Assembly (NCBI GenBank): GCA_028697435.1
Contig: JAQVFD010000098.1
Location: 1-7,394, forward strand
Direction: 5' to 3'
Length of the DNA stretch: 7,394 nt
Source: Clostridiaceae bacterium
Lineage (GTDB): Bacteria > Bacillota > Clostridia > Lutisporales > Lutisporaceae
Part shown: one piece after another, positions 1 through 6,817 of the stretch
Layout of the letters: the number at the start of each line of letters is the position of its first letter
Position numbering within the stretch: the stretch's first letter is position 1
Made by a program: the position numbers and the translations under genes
The notes under the pieces: generated by a model
The model's input: only the letters and a program-made list of their open reading frames with translations
The model's database searches: none
What the model was told of the DNA's origin: nothing

Positions 1-629
1 CATTGAAGCTTCTCCTCTGCAAAATCATATATTCTTGGCACAATACCCGAAGTTGAAAGAGTCATATGCCCTTGCCCAATATTCAACCCCTTGGGGTGGT
101 TAATTGTCTTTATAAACTTCATAACCTGATCATAATTGTCAAAGGGTTCTCCCGTGCCCATAAGTACAACATTCCCAATTCTTTCTCCGATATCTCTGGA
201 TACAGCCATTACTTCCTCTAACATTTCTCCAACTGTCATGGACCTGACAAGCCCACCTGTTGTTGAAGCACAAAACTCACAAGACATTCTGCAGCCAATC
301 TGTGTTGAAATACAAATCGTCTTTCCATAGTTGTAATCCATGAGAACACACTCAACAGCATTCCCGTCTTCAAAACGAAGCAGGTATTTCCTTGTGTTAT
401 CTGTTTTTGAGTGCTGCATTTCAGCAATAATTGCCCTTCCTATATAAAATTCCGTTTTCAGCAGTTCTATCAGATCTTTAGGCAGATTAGTCATTTCCTC
501 AAAAGAAGCTGTATCCTTAAAAATCCATTCAAAAATCTGTGCTGCTCTGAACTTAGGGAGCCCTTGGGCTTCAATGTACTGTTCAAGTTCATCAAATCCC
601 ATGTCTTTAATATTCTTCTTATTCTGCAA
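1..629 (-). CDS. rlmN: RlmN, dual-specificity 23S rRNA/tRNA adenine-C2 methyltransferase (3' end beyond window)
   Basis: Radical-SAM enzyme that methylates C2 of A2503 in 23S rRNA and of A37 in some tRNAs. The 209 visible residues (family about 345) hold the N-terminal helical domain with NIKDM at 6-10, the V-E-C-V segment around E93, the iron-sulfur motif C113-x3-C117-x2-C120 after ISTQIG, and the GTGEPFDNYD stretch at 158-167 that contributes to SAM binding. The reading frame is open to the window edge, so the C-terminal cysteine that carries the transient methyl group lies outside. I chose the TTG at 629-627: an AGAGG at 639-643, inside the last rsmB codons, sits 9 nt upstream, and the following residues match the family N-terminus. 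An in-frame ATG at 602-600 is possible but would cut off the N-terminus. A TTG at 635-633 is too close to the AGAGG. It begins 6 nt after the rsmB stop and is probably co-translated with it. Confidence 0.95.
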   Translation of the reverse strand, partial: MQNKKNIKDMGFDELEQYIEAQGLPKFRAAQIFEWIFKDTASFEEMTNLPKDLIELLKTEFYIGRAIIAEMQHSKTDNTRKYLLRFEDGNAVECVLMDYNYGKTICISTQIGCRMSCEFCASTTGGLVRSMTVGEMLEEVMAVSRDIGERIGNVVLMGTGEPFDNYDQVMKFIKTINHPKGLNIGQGHMTLSTSGIVPRIYDFAEEKLQ

Positions 630-635
630 ATTCAA

Positions 636-1982
636 TTACCTCTTTTCCATTTTTGCTATAAAAAATCCATCGGTGCCATGGATATTAGGGTAAAGTTCCA
701 AAAAACCCTGATATGCACTTTCACATACTAAGTTTTCCGGCAATTGTCCTATTATGCTATCCAACCGATATTCCTTGTTATAGGAAAGAAATTCCCTGAC
801 TATGTCAATGTTTTCTGTTCTATTTATGGTACATGTGCTATATATCAATTTCCCTCCGGGCTTTACATATCCGGAAGCTATCTTTAGCATCCGGCTCTGC
901 ATTTTAGCCAATTCCTTGAAGTTATCCGGTTCTTTTTTCCATCTTAGATCCGGTTTCCTTCGCATTACCCCAAGACCGCTGCAAGGTGCATCCAGCAATA
1001 CCTTGTCAAACTTTTCAACTGAACCTTCATCTATTTTCATTGCATCCCGAAGCTCCGTCCTAACAATGTTTACCCCGAGTCTGAGGCAATTTTCCTCCAC
1101 AAGTCTCAGTTTATGCTTATGTATATCTCTTGCAGCTATCTCCCCTTTATTGTCCATCAATTCTGCCATGTGGGTAGTCTTCCCTCCGGGCGCGCTGCAT
1201 ATGTCAAGGATTTTTTCTCTCGGTTTTGGGTCAACAATATGTGCTACCAGCATAGAGCTTTCATCCTGCACCTGATAATAGCCCATTATAAAAGACTCCT
1301 TCTCTTCTATGGAGGAGGTTTCCCTAATGTGAACCGCTTCGGCATTGTAGCTTCCATCAGTGCATTCAATGCCCTCTTCGGAGAGAATTGCCATCAGCTC
1401 CTTCTTATTAATCCTGAGTCTGTTGCAGCGTATTGTGAAGGGAGGTTTTTCGTTATTTGCAATTAAAAGGTTTTCGGTGAATTCCATTCCGTAATCCTTT
1501 ATCCACTTTCTTACTATCCATAGGGGGTGAGAATAGAATACAGACAGGTATCCGTCTGCATCTTTACTCTTATCCGGATATTCTAAACTTTCTTTACTTC
1601 TGCTGATATTTCTAAGAACTCCGTTTACAAACTTCACTGCTCCTTCATGACCATGCTTCCTTGCAAGTTCAGCGCTTTCGTTGCATACTGCCGAGTCAGG
1701 CACTCTGTCCAAAAACAGAATTTGATATATACCGCATCTGATAATATCTTCAATCCATGGGTCAATCCTTTTCATCTTTATGAACCGGGACATTATCCAA
1801 TCTATTCTGGTAAGATTCCTCAAGGTGCCGTTTACTATTTCCGTAACAAGAGCTTTATCAAGCCGCACAAGCTTACCTTTGTCCAGCTCCTCTTTCATAG
1901 CGATATTTGAATATGCCCCTTCCCTGAGTACCCTATATACAATTCTAACTGCCGCATCCCTTGCAAGGTCGATATTTTTCAT
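636..1982 (-). CDS. rsmB: RsmB, 16S rRNA (cytosine-967-C5)-methyltransferase
   Basis: Cytosolic SAM-dependent enzyme that makes m5C967 in 16S rRNA. The 448 residues match the family's usual length. Residues 1-135 form the NusB-like RNA-binding domain (ARDAAVRIVYRVL; NGVLRNISR at 120-128). A linker follows, then the Rossmann catalytic domain from about 230. Visible motifs are the SAM loop D260-ICSAPGGK-268, acidic D286 and D313, motif IV DAPCSG with C334, and motif VI YSTCT with C384. In this family the motif VI cysteine attacks the base and the motif IV cysteine helps release the product. The start is ATG at 1982 with AAGGAG at 1991-1996, 8 nt away. An imperfect palindrome lies directly upstream of that site. 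The gene follows the metallopeptidase gene after 98 nt and leads into rlmN after 6 nt. Confidence 0.97.
   Translation of the reverse strand: MKNIDLARDAAVRIVYRVLREGAYSNIAMKEELDKGKLVRLDKALVTEIVNGTLRNLTRIDWIMSRFIKMKRIDPWIEDIIRCGIYQILFLDRVPDSAVCNESAELARKHGHEGAVKFVNGVLRNISRSKESLEYPDKSKDADGYLSVFYSHPLWIVRKWIKDYGMEFTENLLIANNEKPPFTIRCNRLRINKKELMAILSEEGIECTDGSYNAEAVHIRETSSIEEKESFIMGYYQVQDESSMLVAHIVDPKPREKILDICSAPGGKTTHMAELMDNKGEIAARDIHKHKLRLVEENCLRLGVNIVRTELRDAMKIDEGSVEKFDKVLLDAPCSGLGVMRRKPDLRWKKEPDNFKELAKMQSRMLKIASGYVKPGGKLIYSTCTINRTENIDIVREFLSYNKEYRLDSIIGQLPENLVCESAYQGFLELYPNIHGTDGFFIAKMEKR
639..643 (-). promoter_or_regulatory. Ribosome binding site of rlmN, embedded in the end of rsmB
   Basis: The minus strand reads AGAGG here, within the last rsmB codons and overlapping its stop codon region. 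It lies 9 nt from the TTG at 629-627. This spacing is what favours that TTG over the ATG at 602, which has no good purine run at the right distance, and over the TTG directly after the rsmB stop. Confidence 0.6.
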
Positions 1983-1999
1983 TAGTAATACTCCTTTTT

Positions 2000-2017
2000 G
2001 ACACCATGTATGGCGAC
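2000..2017. repeat. Decayed copy of the GTCGCCAT/ATGGCGAC palindrome before rsmB
   Basis: The plus strand reads GACACCAT-GT-ATGGCGAC, matching the perfect palindrome at 4250-4267 in 15 of 18 positions. One arm has drifted, leaving a weak stem with one mismatch and one G-U pair in the minus-strand RNA. It ends immediately next to the AAAAAGGAG of rsmB, so a transcript hairpin would sit just 5' of the ribosome binding site. It could be a relic of a dispersed intergenic repeat. Confidence 0.5.
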
Positions 2018-2030
2018 CACAGATTAACGT

Positions 2031-2065
2031 AAAAGCTACAGACAGTAATACTTCTATCTGTAGCT
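2031..2065 (-). terminator. Terminator-like hairpin between the metallopeptidase gene and rsmB
   Basis: The arms AGCTACAGA (2034-2042) and TCTGTAGCT (2057-2065) form a perfect 9-bp stem with a 14-nt loop. On the minus strand the stem runs into TTTT and then ACG. This follows the metallopeptidase stop by 16 nt, where a terminator is expected. The T-run is short, the stem only moderately GC-rich and the loop long, so it is at best a weak terminator or read-through attenuator, or alternatively an RNA-processing or 3'-stabilising hairpin. If it does terminate, rsmB-rlmN would need its own promoter; none is clear in the remaining gap. Confidence 0.35.
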
Positions 2066-2080
2066 CCGAACTATATACCT

Positions 2081-2770
2081 CTAATCCCTTCTGCCTCTAA
2101 GTACAAGTAGCCTCACTAGCTGCATGATTGCCGAAAAAGCTGCCGCTACATATGTGAGTGCCGCGGCTTTCAGGACCTCTTTTGCAGGTCCCAACTCATC
2201 AGATGCAACTAATCCATTGCCTTCCAAAAGGGCTATTGCCCTGCTGCTTGCATTGAACTCAACCGGAAGTGTTATTACCTGAAAAGCCACTGCGGCAGAA
2301 AACAACAGTATTCCAATATCTATAAGGTTACCCCAGCTGAATATGAATCCGGCTATTATAAAAAGCCATGCAGCCTGAGAACCGAAAGATGCCACAGGTA
2401 CAATTGCATTCCTTATGATAAGTGGTGCATACCCTTCCGAATGTTGTATTGCATGACCGCACTCATGAGCGGCCACACCTACGGAAGCAAGGGAATTACT
2501 GCTGTATACATCCTGGGACAATCTAAGTACTCTTGTTCTTGGATCATAATGATCAGAAAGCCTTCCTTTTACAAGCTCCACCGGAACATCCTGAAGTCCG
2601 TTTACATCCAGTATCCTTCGGGCAACCGCATATCCTGTATGCCCATAGCTGTTCCTTACCTGCAGATATTTATTGAAGGTTGAAGTTACCTTCGACTGTG
2701 CGTATGCTGCAAATATTATTGCAGGTAGTATTAATAAAAAAGTAGAATCAAAACCATAACCATAAAACAT
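2081..2770 (-). CDS. YugP-type membrane zinc metallopeptidase
   Basis: Predicted integral-membrane metalloprotease of the YugP family (Pfam Zn_peptidase_2), 229 residues, the usual family size. The substrate is unknown. The zinc-binding, catalytic motif is H102-E-C-G-H106 inside VGVAAHECGHAIQH. The conserved segment LPVEFNASSRA (168-178) supplies E171 as a possible third metal ligand. Hydrophobic membrane segments are visible at about 8-24, 132-147, 150-168 and 203-224; residues 25-100 form a soluble region before the active site. The start is ATG at 2770 with GGAGG at 2778-2782, 7 nt upstream. The gene lies 38 nt after fmt, and a terminator-like hairpin follows its stop. The B. subtilis operon of otherwise equal order lacks a gene at this position. 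Family membership is secure; any role in processing nascent or membrane proteins is only suggested by the neighbours def and fmt. Confidence 0.92.
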   Translation of the reverse strand: MFYGYGFDSTFLLILPAIIFAAYAQSKVTSTFNKYLQVRNSYGHTGYAVARRILDVNGLQDVPVELVKGRLSDHYDPRTRVLRLSQDVYSSNSLASVGVAAHECGHAIQHSEGYAPLIIRNAIVPVASFGSQAAWLFIIAGFIFSWGNLIDIGILLFSAAVAFQVITLPVEFNASSRAIALLEGNGLVASDELGPAKEVLKAAALTYVAAAFSAIMQLVRLLVLRGRRD

Positions 2771-2808
2771 ATTATTTCCTCCATTATATATATAATCGTA
2801 CCCCGTAC

Positions 2809-3744
2809 CTATTCACCCAACATGGTGCCTTCATCCATCTTATGCCCTCTGAGATATGCCTCCGCACTCATGGGTTTTCCATTTTCAAATTGCAACTCCA
2901 GTATTTTAAGGCTTCCACTGCCGCAGCTTACAATAATACTGTCTTTATTCGCTCGGCTAATACAGCCGTAATTATCGTTTTTAATATTATCATCCAATGC
3001 TTGAGAACTCAATATCTTAAATATCTTTCCATTATAGGAGGAAAAAGCCCCGGGCCATGGATAGGTCCCCCTAATAAGATTTCTGACATCTGAAGCATCC
3101 TTTGACCAGTCAATTCTTCCCAATTCTTTAGTCATTATCGGTGCATAGGTGGCTTCCTCATTATTCTGCGGAATTCTTTCAATCTTCCCGCTAATCAGCA
3201 GCTCTATTGTCTCAGACAATGCTGAGGCTCCAAGCTCTGATAGTCTATCATGCAGTTCCCCCGCATTTTCATCTGCCCCAATTTGAATTTCCCGTTTTAA
3301 TATAATATCCCCTGTGTCAAGCCCTTTATCCATATACATGGTAGTGACCCCTGTGGTTTTATCCCCGTTAATTATGCACCAGTTTATAGGCGCTGCACCT
3401 CTGTACTTAGGAAGAATTGAGGCATGTACATTGATACACCCATGAGGTGGAATATCCAATATCTCCTGAGACAGTAACTGTCCAAAAGCGACTACAATAA
3501 TGACTTCCGGTGCAACGCTTTTCAATATTTCAGTGAATTCCCCGGTTTTAATTTTCACCGGCTGATACACCGGTATTCCTGATTCATTGGCAAGCACTTT
3601 TACAGGGGGCAAAGCAAGTTTATTACCCCTTCCCTTGGCCTTGTCAGGCTGAGTTACAACAGCGGCAATTTCATGCTTGTTGGCAATCAGGTCCCTAAGA
3701 CAGGGAACTGCGAATTCCGGAGTTCCCATAAATACTATTCTCAT
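2809..3744 (-). CDS. fmt: Methionyl-tRNA formyltransferase
   Basis: Transfers the formyl group from 10-formyltetrahydrofolate to the amino group of Met-tRNAfMet, enabling bacterial translation initiation. The 311 residues are full length. The N-terminal Rossmann-type domain starts with RIVFMGTPEFAVP. The catalytic triad is visible as N105 and H107 in INVHASILPKYRG and D143 in GLDTGD. The loop with TQPDKAKGRG (31-40) corresponds to the part of the family that contacts the tRNA acceptor end. A C-terminal OB-like tRNA-binding domain covers about 205-311, with IDWSKDA and GTYPWPGAF. The ATG at 3744 lies only 5 nt after the def stop. A GGGAG directly before the ATG is too close to serve, so the AAAGGG in the last def codons, 10 nt upstream, probably acts as ribosome binding site and implies coupling to def. 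Confidence 0.97.
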   Translation of the reverse strand: MRIVFMGTPEFAVPCLRDLIANKHEIAAVVTQPDKAKGRGNKLALPPVKVLANESGIPVYQPVKIKTGEFTEILKSVAPEVIIVVAFGQLLSQEILDIPPHGCINVHASILPKYRGAAPINWCIINGDKTTGVTTMYMDKGLDTGDIILKREIQIGADENAGELHDRLSELGASALSETIELLISGKIERIPQNNEEATYAPIMTKELGRIDWSKDASDVRNLIRGTYPWPGAFSSYNGKIFKILSSQALDDNIKNDNYGCISRANKDSIIVSCGSGSLKILELQFENGKPMSAEAYLRGHKMDEGTMLGE

Positions 3745-3749
3745 ACTCC

Positions 3750-4211
3750 CTATTCCCTTTCGGCCTTTTCGGTTATTATTGCTTTATCTGTAAAGAGAAT
3801 ACCATTCAGATGATCGATTTCGTGGCAAAAAGCGACTGCTAAAAGATCAGTTCCCGTAATTTCAACAGTCTCCCCCTTCCTGTTCATCGCTCTTACAATA
3901 ACCTTTTCAGGTCTTTTTACTTTTCCCCTTATTCCGGGTACACTGAGGCAGCCTTCTTCATCCTCCTGTTCCCCGCTTTCATATACTATAACAGGATTTA
4001 TCAGCTCAATAAGCCCCTCTCCGATATCTATGACTACAATTCTTCTCAATACCCCGACCTGAGGAGCGGCAAGTCCGACTCCTTCGGCTTTCTTCATTGT
4101 ATCCTTCATATCATCAAGGAGAGTAAGAATCCTGTCATCAATAACCTCTACCTTTCTAGAAATCTTCCTTAAAATTTCATCTCCGTCTTTTCTGATTTTT
4201 CTAACTGCCAT
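3750..4211 (-). CDS. def: Peptide deformylase (type 1)
   Basis: Cytosolic metalloenzyme that removes the formyl group from the N-terminal methionine of nascent proteins, undoing the step done by the Fmt encoded next to it. The 153 residues show all three family motifs: GVGLAAPQ (44-51), EGCLS with metal ligand C88, and HEIDH with H130 and H134 as ligands and E131 as catalytic acid/base. The iron or zinc site is therefore intact. Length and the lack of insertions fit the type 1 class. The start is ATG at 4211, with GGGAGGG at 4223-4229 about 11 nt upstream, a somewhat long but usable spacing. The gene follows priA after a 118-nt gap filled with repeats and leads into fmt after 5 nt. Confidence 0.97.
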   Translation of the reverse strand: MAVRKIRKDGDEILRKISRKVEVIDDRILTLLDDMKDTMKKAEGVGLAAPQVGVLRRIVVIDIGEGLIELINPVIVYESGEQEDEEGCLSVPGIRGKVKRPEKVIVRAMNRKGETVEITGTDLLAVAFCHEIDHLNGILFTDKAIITEKAERE

Positions 4212-4249
4212 TTATATATTTACCCTCCCAAAAAATCTAATCATAACCA

Positions 4250-4267
4250 GTCGCCATTTATGGCGAC
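4250..4267. repeat. Perfect 8-bp palindrome in the priA-def gap
   Basis: The plus strand reads GTCGCCAT-TT-ATGGCGAC. It could fold as a hairpin of 7-8 bp in RNA or act as a two-fold symmetric protein site in DNA. It lies 38 nt upstream of the def start. No T-run follows it directly on either strand, so it does not look like an intrinsic terminator. A related, decayed copy lies at 2000-2017 in the gap before rsmB, which argues for a dispersed repeat. Confidence 0.7.
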
Positions 4268-4327
4268 CCTACCTTCGAAGCCCTACCCTAATCTGGCGTC
4301 TGGCATCTGGTATCTCGTGTCTAATAT
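4267..4327. repeat. Degenerate 7-nt tandem repeat tract downstream of priA
   Basis: Three consecutive heptamers at 4293-4313 fit CTGGYRT (pairs CG, CA and TA at positions 5-6). Two more diverged units follow at 4314-4320 (CTCGTGT) and 4321-4327 (CTAATAT), ending 2 nt from the priA stop codon. On the other side, CCCTACC occurs at 4267-4273 and again at 4281-4287, a distance of exactly two heptamers, with TTCGAAG between them. The tract adjoins the palindrome at 4250-4267 and fills most of the 118-nt priA-def gap. I see no open reading frame or clear promoter in it. Confidence 0.65.
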
Positions 4328-4329
4328 TA

Positions 4330-6771
4330 CTATACCATATTTTGAGGATTCAAATCCATACTCATACTCACATTTGATCTGCCCTCATCGCAAGTCTCTG
4401 CAAGACTTCTAAGTATTTTTCTTAATACATCTTCACTTTTGCCTTTAACTACTATTTGCCACCTGAATCTGTTTTTTATACGCGATATTGCCGCAGCTGC
4501 GGGACCCAATTTTTCTACATCCTTATATTGTTTAATAGCTTCATCCAATAGTATGCCAATTTCATTTGCATACTTTATTACTTCATCCTCTACAGTACCG
4601 CTGATTATTATATTTGCAATACTGGAAAAAGGAGGATAAGCAAGTTCCTTCCGAAGCATAATTTCCTTATTGTAAAACCCTTTATAATCATGGCAGCGTG
4701 CATATTCTATACTGTAATGCTCAGGACTGTACGTCTGAACAATAACCCGCCCTTTTTTGCGTCCTCTTCCTGAGCGTCCTGAAACCTGTGCTATTATTTG
4801 AAAAGTGCGTTCGGCAGACCTGAAGTCGGGCAAATTGAGACTTGTATCCGCTGCGATCACTCCAACCAATGTAACATCGGGAAAATCCAAGCCTTTTGAA
4901 ATCATCTGGGTTCCCAGGAGTACATTAACTTCTTTTCTTCTGAATTTGTCCAATATTTCCTGATGGGAGTTTTTTCTCGAGGTCGTATCTGCATCCATTC
5001 TCAGCACTTCCTTTACCGAGAACTTCTTCTGAAACTCCTTTTCCAGCTTCTGAGTACCTACTCCAAAGTATTTGATATTCTTGCTGTTACATTTCGGACA
5101 TATTGTTGGATTATCCCTTTCATATCCGCAGTAATGGCAAATCAGTTTTTCACTTTTCATATGATATGTCAGTGATATGCTGCATCGTGGGCATTTCATC
5201 ACTATTCCGCACTGTCTGCAGGATACAAAGGTGGAATGTCCTCTCCTGTTCAGAAATAGTATCATTTGATCCTTGTTTTTCAGATTATCCAATATGGCAT
5301 CTGTCAGACTATTGCTGAATATTGTCCTGTTACCGGATTCCAGCTCTTCCCTCATATCCACTACCTCAACCTCAGGCATCGGACTGCCATTTGCTCTTGA
5401 TTCCAATTCCGCTAATCCCAGTTCTCCTATCTTTGCCCTGTAATAAGTCTCAATGGAAGGAGTAGCTGAACCCATAAGGAGGTTTGCGCCTTCAAGCCTG
5501 CATCTTTTTTCTGCAACCTCTCTGGTTAAGTACTTAGGTCTTATTTCTGATTTATATGTGTGCTCATGTTCTTCATCAATGATGATAATACCCAATTCCT
5601 TAAAGGGTGCAAAAACCGCAGATCTTGCACCAATAGCTACCTTTACAATACCGGCTTTGATTTTTCTCCACTCGTCATATTTTTCACCCTCGGAAAGACC
5701 GCTGTGTAAAACGGCTATGTTTTCCCCGAAGCGATTCTTGAACCTTGAGACCATTTGAGGAGTCAAAGAGATTTCCGGCACAAGCATTATAGCGTCTTTA
5801 CCCTTCAACAGATATTCTTCAATCAGTTCGAGATAAATCTCGGTCTTGCCGCTGCCTGTCACACCGAAAAGTACAACATCCCTATCATTGGAAAAACAAT
5901 ATTTAATATCTGACAGGGCTTTTTGCTGCTCAGGAGTCAGTTTATGCCTTTCTTCCTTATATACCTTTGAATCGAGGGACCTGTATTCGTCCTTTTCTTC
6001 AATCCTTATATATCCTTTCTTCAACATAGACTTGACTGATGAGTCGCAATCTCCGCAAGTTTCCTTAAGCTTAGCAAGGGATATACCCGGATACTCCAAT
6101 ACCAATTCATATATTTCCTTCTGTTTGCTTGCAGTTTTTTTTATCTCAATATCTTTACCATCCTCTATGTATAAAAGCTTCTGCTTCTTACTTCCTATTT
6201 TGTTTCCTATTACCTGCACTTTCCTTACTACCTTTGCTTCAAGGAGCTTCTTTATATAATAATCTATTTTCCTATCGCTGAAGTATTCCTTAATATCATT
6301 CAACTTGGAACTTCCCGAATTTTGTTCAAGAAAATCCACTATTTCCATAATGCTGTTTGAATTAAGCTTTTCTATCTTTTCATTAATATCTTCACTTTCG
6401 TACAGTTCAATATTATAGCTGCTCTTTGTTCTTATAGGAGAAGGCACTATGGCCTGTATAGCATCTATATAGTAACTCAGGTATTTTTCCTTCATCCATT
6501 TTGCCAATTCAACAAGCTTCGGAGACATTACGGGCTCCTCATCCAATAGCTTGGCTGCGGACTTTATCTTTGATACCTTAAAGTCAATACTATCCTTTAA
6601 GCCCACCACATAACCCTCAATCTGCTTGTTCCCCATGCCGAAAGGCACAAGTATCCTGCTTCCGACTCTGATTAATGACTTCATCTTTTCAGGTATAAGG
6701 TAGCTGTATATTCTGTCTGTCTCCTTGCACTTATTGGCAACTATAACCTCGGCATAAATATTTTCGCCCAA
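4330..6771 (-). CDS. priA: PriA, primosomal replication-restart DNA helicase
   Basis: 3'-to-5' superfamily 2 helicase that recognises stalled forks and D-loops and starts reloading of the replicative helicase. At 813 residues it is similar to other Firmicutes PriA proteins. In order: the N-terminal 3'-DNA-end-binding domain (about 1-110), a lysine-rich winged-helix region (about 125-270), helicase lobe 1 with Walker A GVTGSGKT (303-310), DEEH (399-402) and GSATPS (434-439), then the zinc-binding region. Its four Cys pairs are C518/C521, C527/C530, C545/C548 and C558/C561. Lobe 2 carries GTQMISKGLDFPDV (620-633) and QVSGRSGRG (662-670), followed by the C-terminal domain. The start is TTG at 6771-6769, with GGGGGAG at 6777-6783 5 nt upstream and no in-frame ATG near it. 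It begins 34 nt after coaBC and ends next to the heptamer repeat. All catalytic and zinc residues are present, so it should be active. Confidence 0.97.
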   Translation of the reverse strand: MGENIYAEVIVANKCKETDRIYSYLIPEKMKSLIRVGSRILVPFGMGNKQIEGYVVGLKDSIDFKVSKIKSAAKLLDEEPVMSPKLVELAKWMKEKYLSYYIDAIQAIVPSPIRTKSSYNIELYESEDINEKIEKLNSNSIMEIVDFLEQNSGSSKLNDIKEYFSDRKIDYYIKKLLEAKVVRKVQVIGNKIGSKKQKLLYIEDGKDIEIKKTASKQKEIYELVLEYPGISLAKLKETCGDCDSSVKSMLKKGYIRIEEKDEYRSLDSKVYKEERHKLTPEQQKALSDIKYCFSNDRDVVLFGVTGSGKTEIYLELIEEYLLKGKDAIMLVPEISLTPQMVSRFKNRFGENIAVLHSGLSEGEKYDEWRKIKAGIVKVAIGARSAVFAPFKELGIIIIDEEHEHTYKSEIRPKYLTREVAEKRCRLEGANLLMGSATPSIETYYRAKIGELGLAELESRANGSPMPEVEVVDMREELESGNRTIFSNSLTDAILDNLKNKDQMILFLNRRGHSTFVSCRQCGIVMKCPRCSISLTYHMKSEKLICHYCGYERDNPTICPKCNSKNIKYFGVGTQKLEKEFQKKFSVKEVLRMDADTTSRKNSHQEILDKFRRKEVNVLLGTQMISKGLDFPDVTLVGVIAADTSLNLPDFRSAERTFQIIAQVSGRSGRGRKKGRVIVQTYSPEHYSIEYARCHDYKGFYNKEIMLRKELAYPPFSSIANIIISGTVEDEVIKYANEIGILLDEAIKQYKDVEKLGPAAAAISRIKNRFRWQIVVKGKSEDVLRKILRSLAETCDEGRSNVSMSMDLNPQNMV

Positions 6772-6776
6772 TTTAA

Positions 6777-6783
6777 CTCCCCC
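6777..6783 (-). promoter_or_regulatory. Ribosome binding site fixing the TTG start of priA
   Basis: The minus strand reads GGGGGAG, 5 nt before the TTG at 6771-6769. The residues after it (GENIYAEVIVA) match the usual PriA N-terminus, and no in-frame ATG is available nearby, so the rare start codon is well supported. Confidence 0.7.
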
Positions 6784-6795
6784 AATGCAAAAGCG

Positions 6796-6817
6796 AAGCG
6801 TACTGTTATGTACGCTT
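6796..6817 (-). other. Hairpin spanning the coaBC stop codon, before priA
   Basis: The arms AAGCGTAC (6796-6803) and GTACGCTT (6810-6817) form a perfect 8-bp stem with a 6-nt loop that contains the coaBC stop codon. On the minus strand it is followed by CGC and then TTTT (6792-6789). The alternative arm CGCTTT just after it can also pair with AAAGCG, giving two competing folds. It resembles a weak intrinsic terminator or attenuator, but the T-run is displaced and short, so it may only reduce read-through into priA or act in RNA processing. Confidence 0.35.

Noticed and set aside
136..330. Plus-strand open frame of 64 codons opposite rlmN
   Set aside because: It lies wholly antisense to the conserved radical-SAM domain of rlmN and has no recognisable protein features; it is a shadow frame. 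The same applies to the other plus-strand frames opposite rsmB, the metallopeptidase gene, fmt, priA and coaBC.
236..427. Minus-strand 63-codon frame inside rlmN
   Set aside because: It is a shifted frame of rlmN. The main frame keeps the CxxxCxxC motif and the GEP motif without interruption, so there is no frameshift.
4250..4267. Palindrome as the intrinsic terminator of priA
   Set aside because: The run of T on the minus strand comes about 15 nt after the stem rather than directly behind it, and the next gene def follows in the same direction.
4212..4329. Possible promoter for def in the priA-def gap (a TATGAT-like -10 near 4240 on the minus strand)
   Set aside because: No acceptable -35 element is found at 16-18 nt upstream; that region is the palindrome. 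The match is too weak to call.
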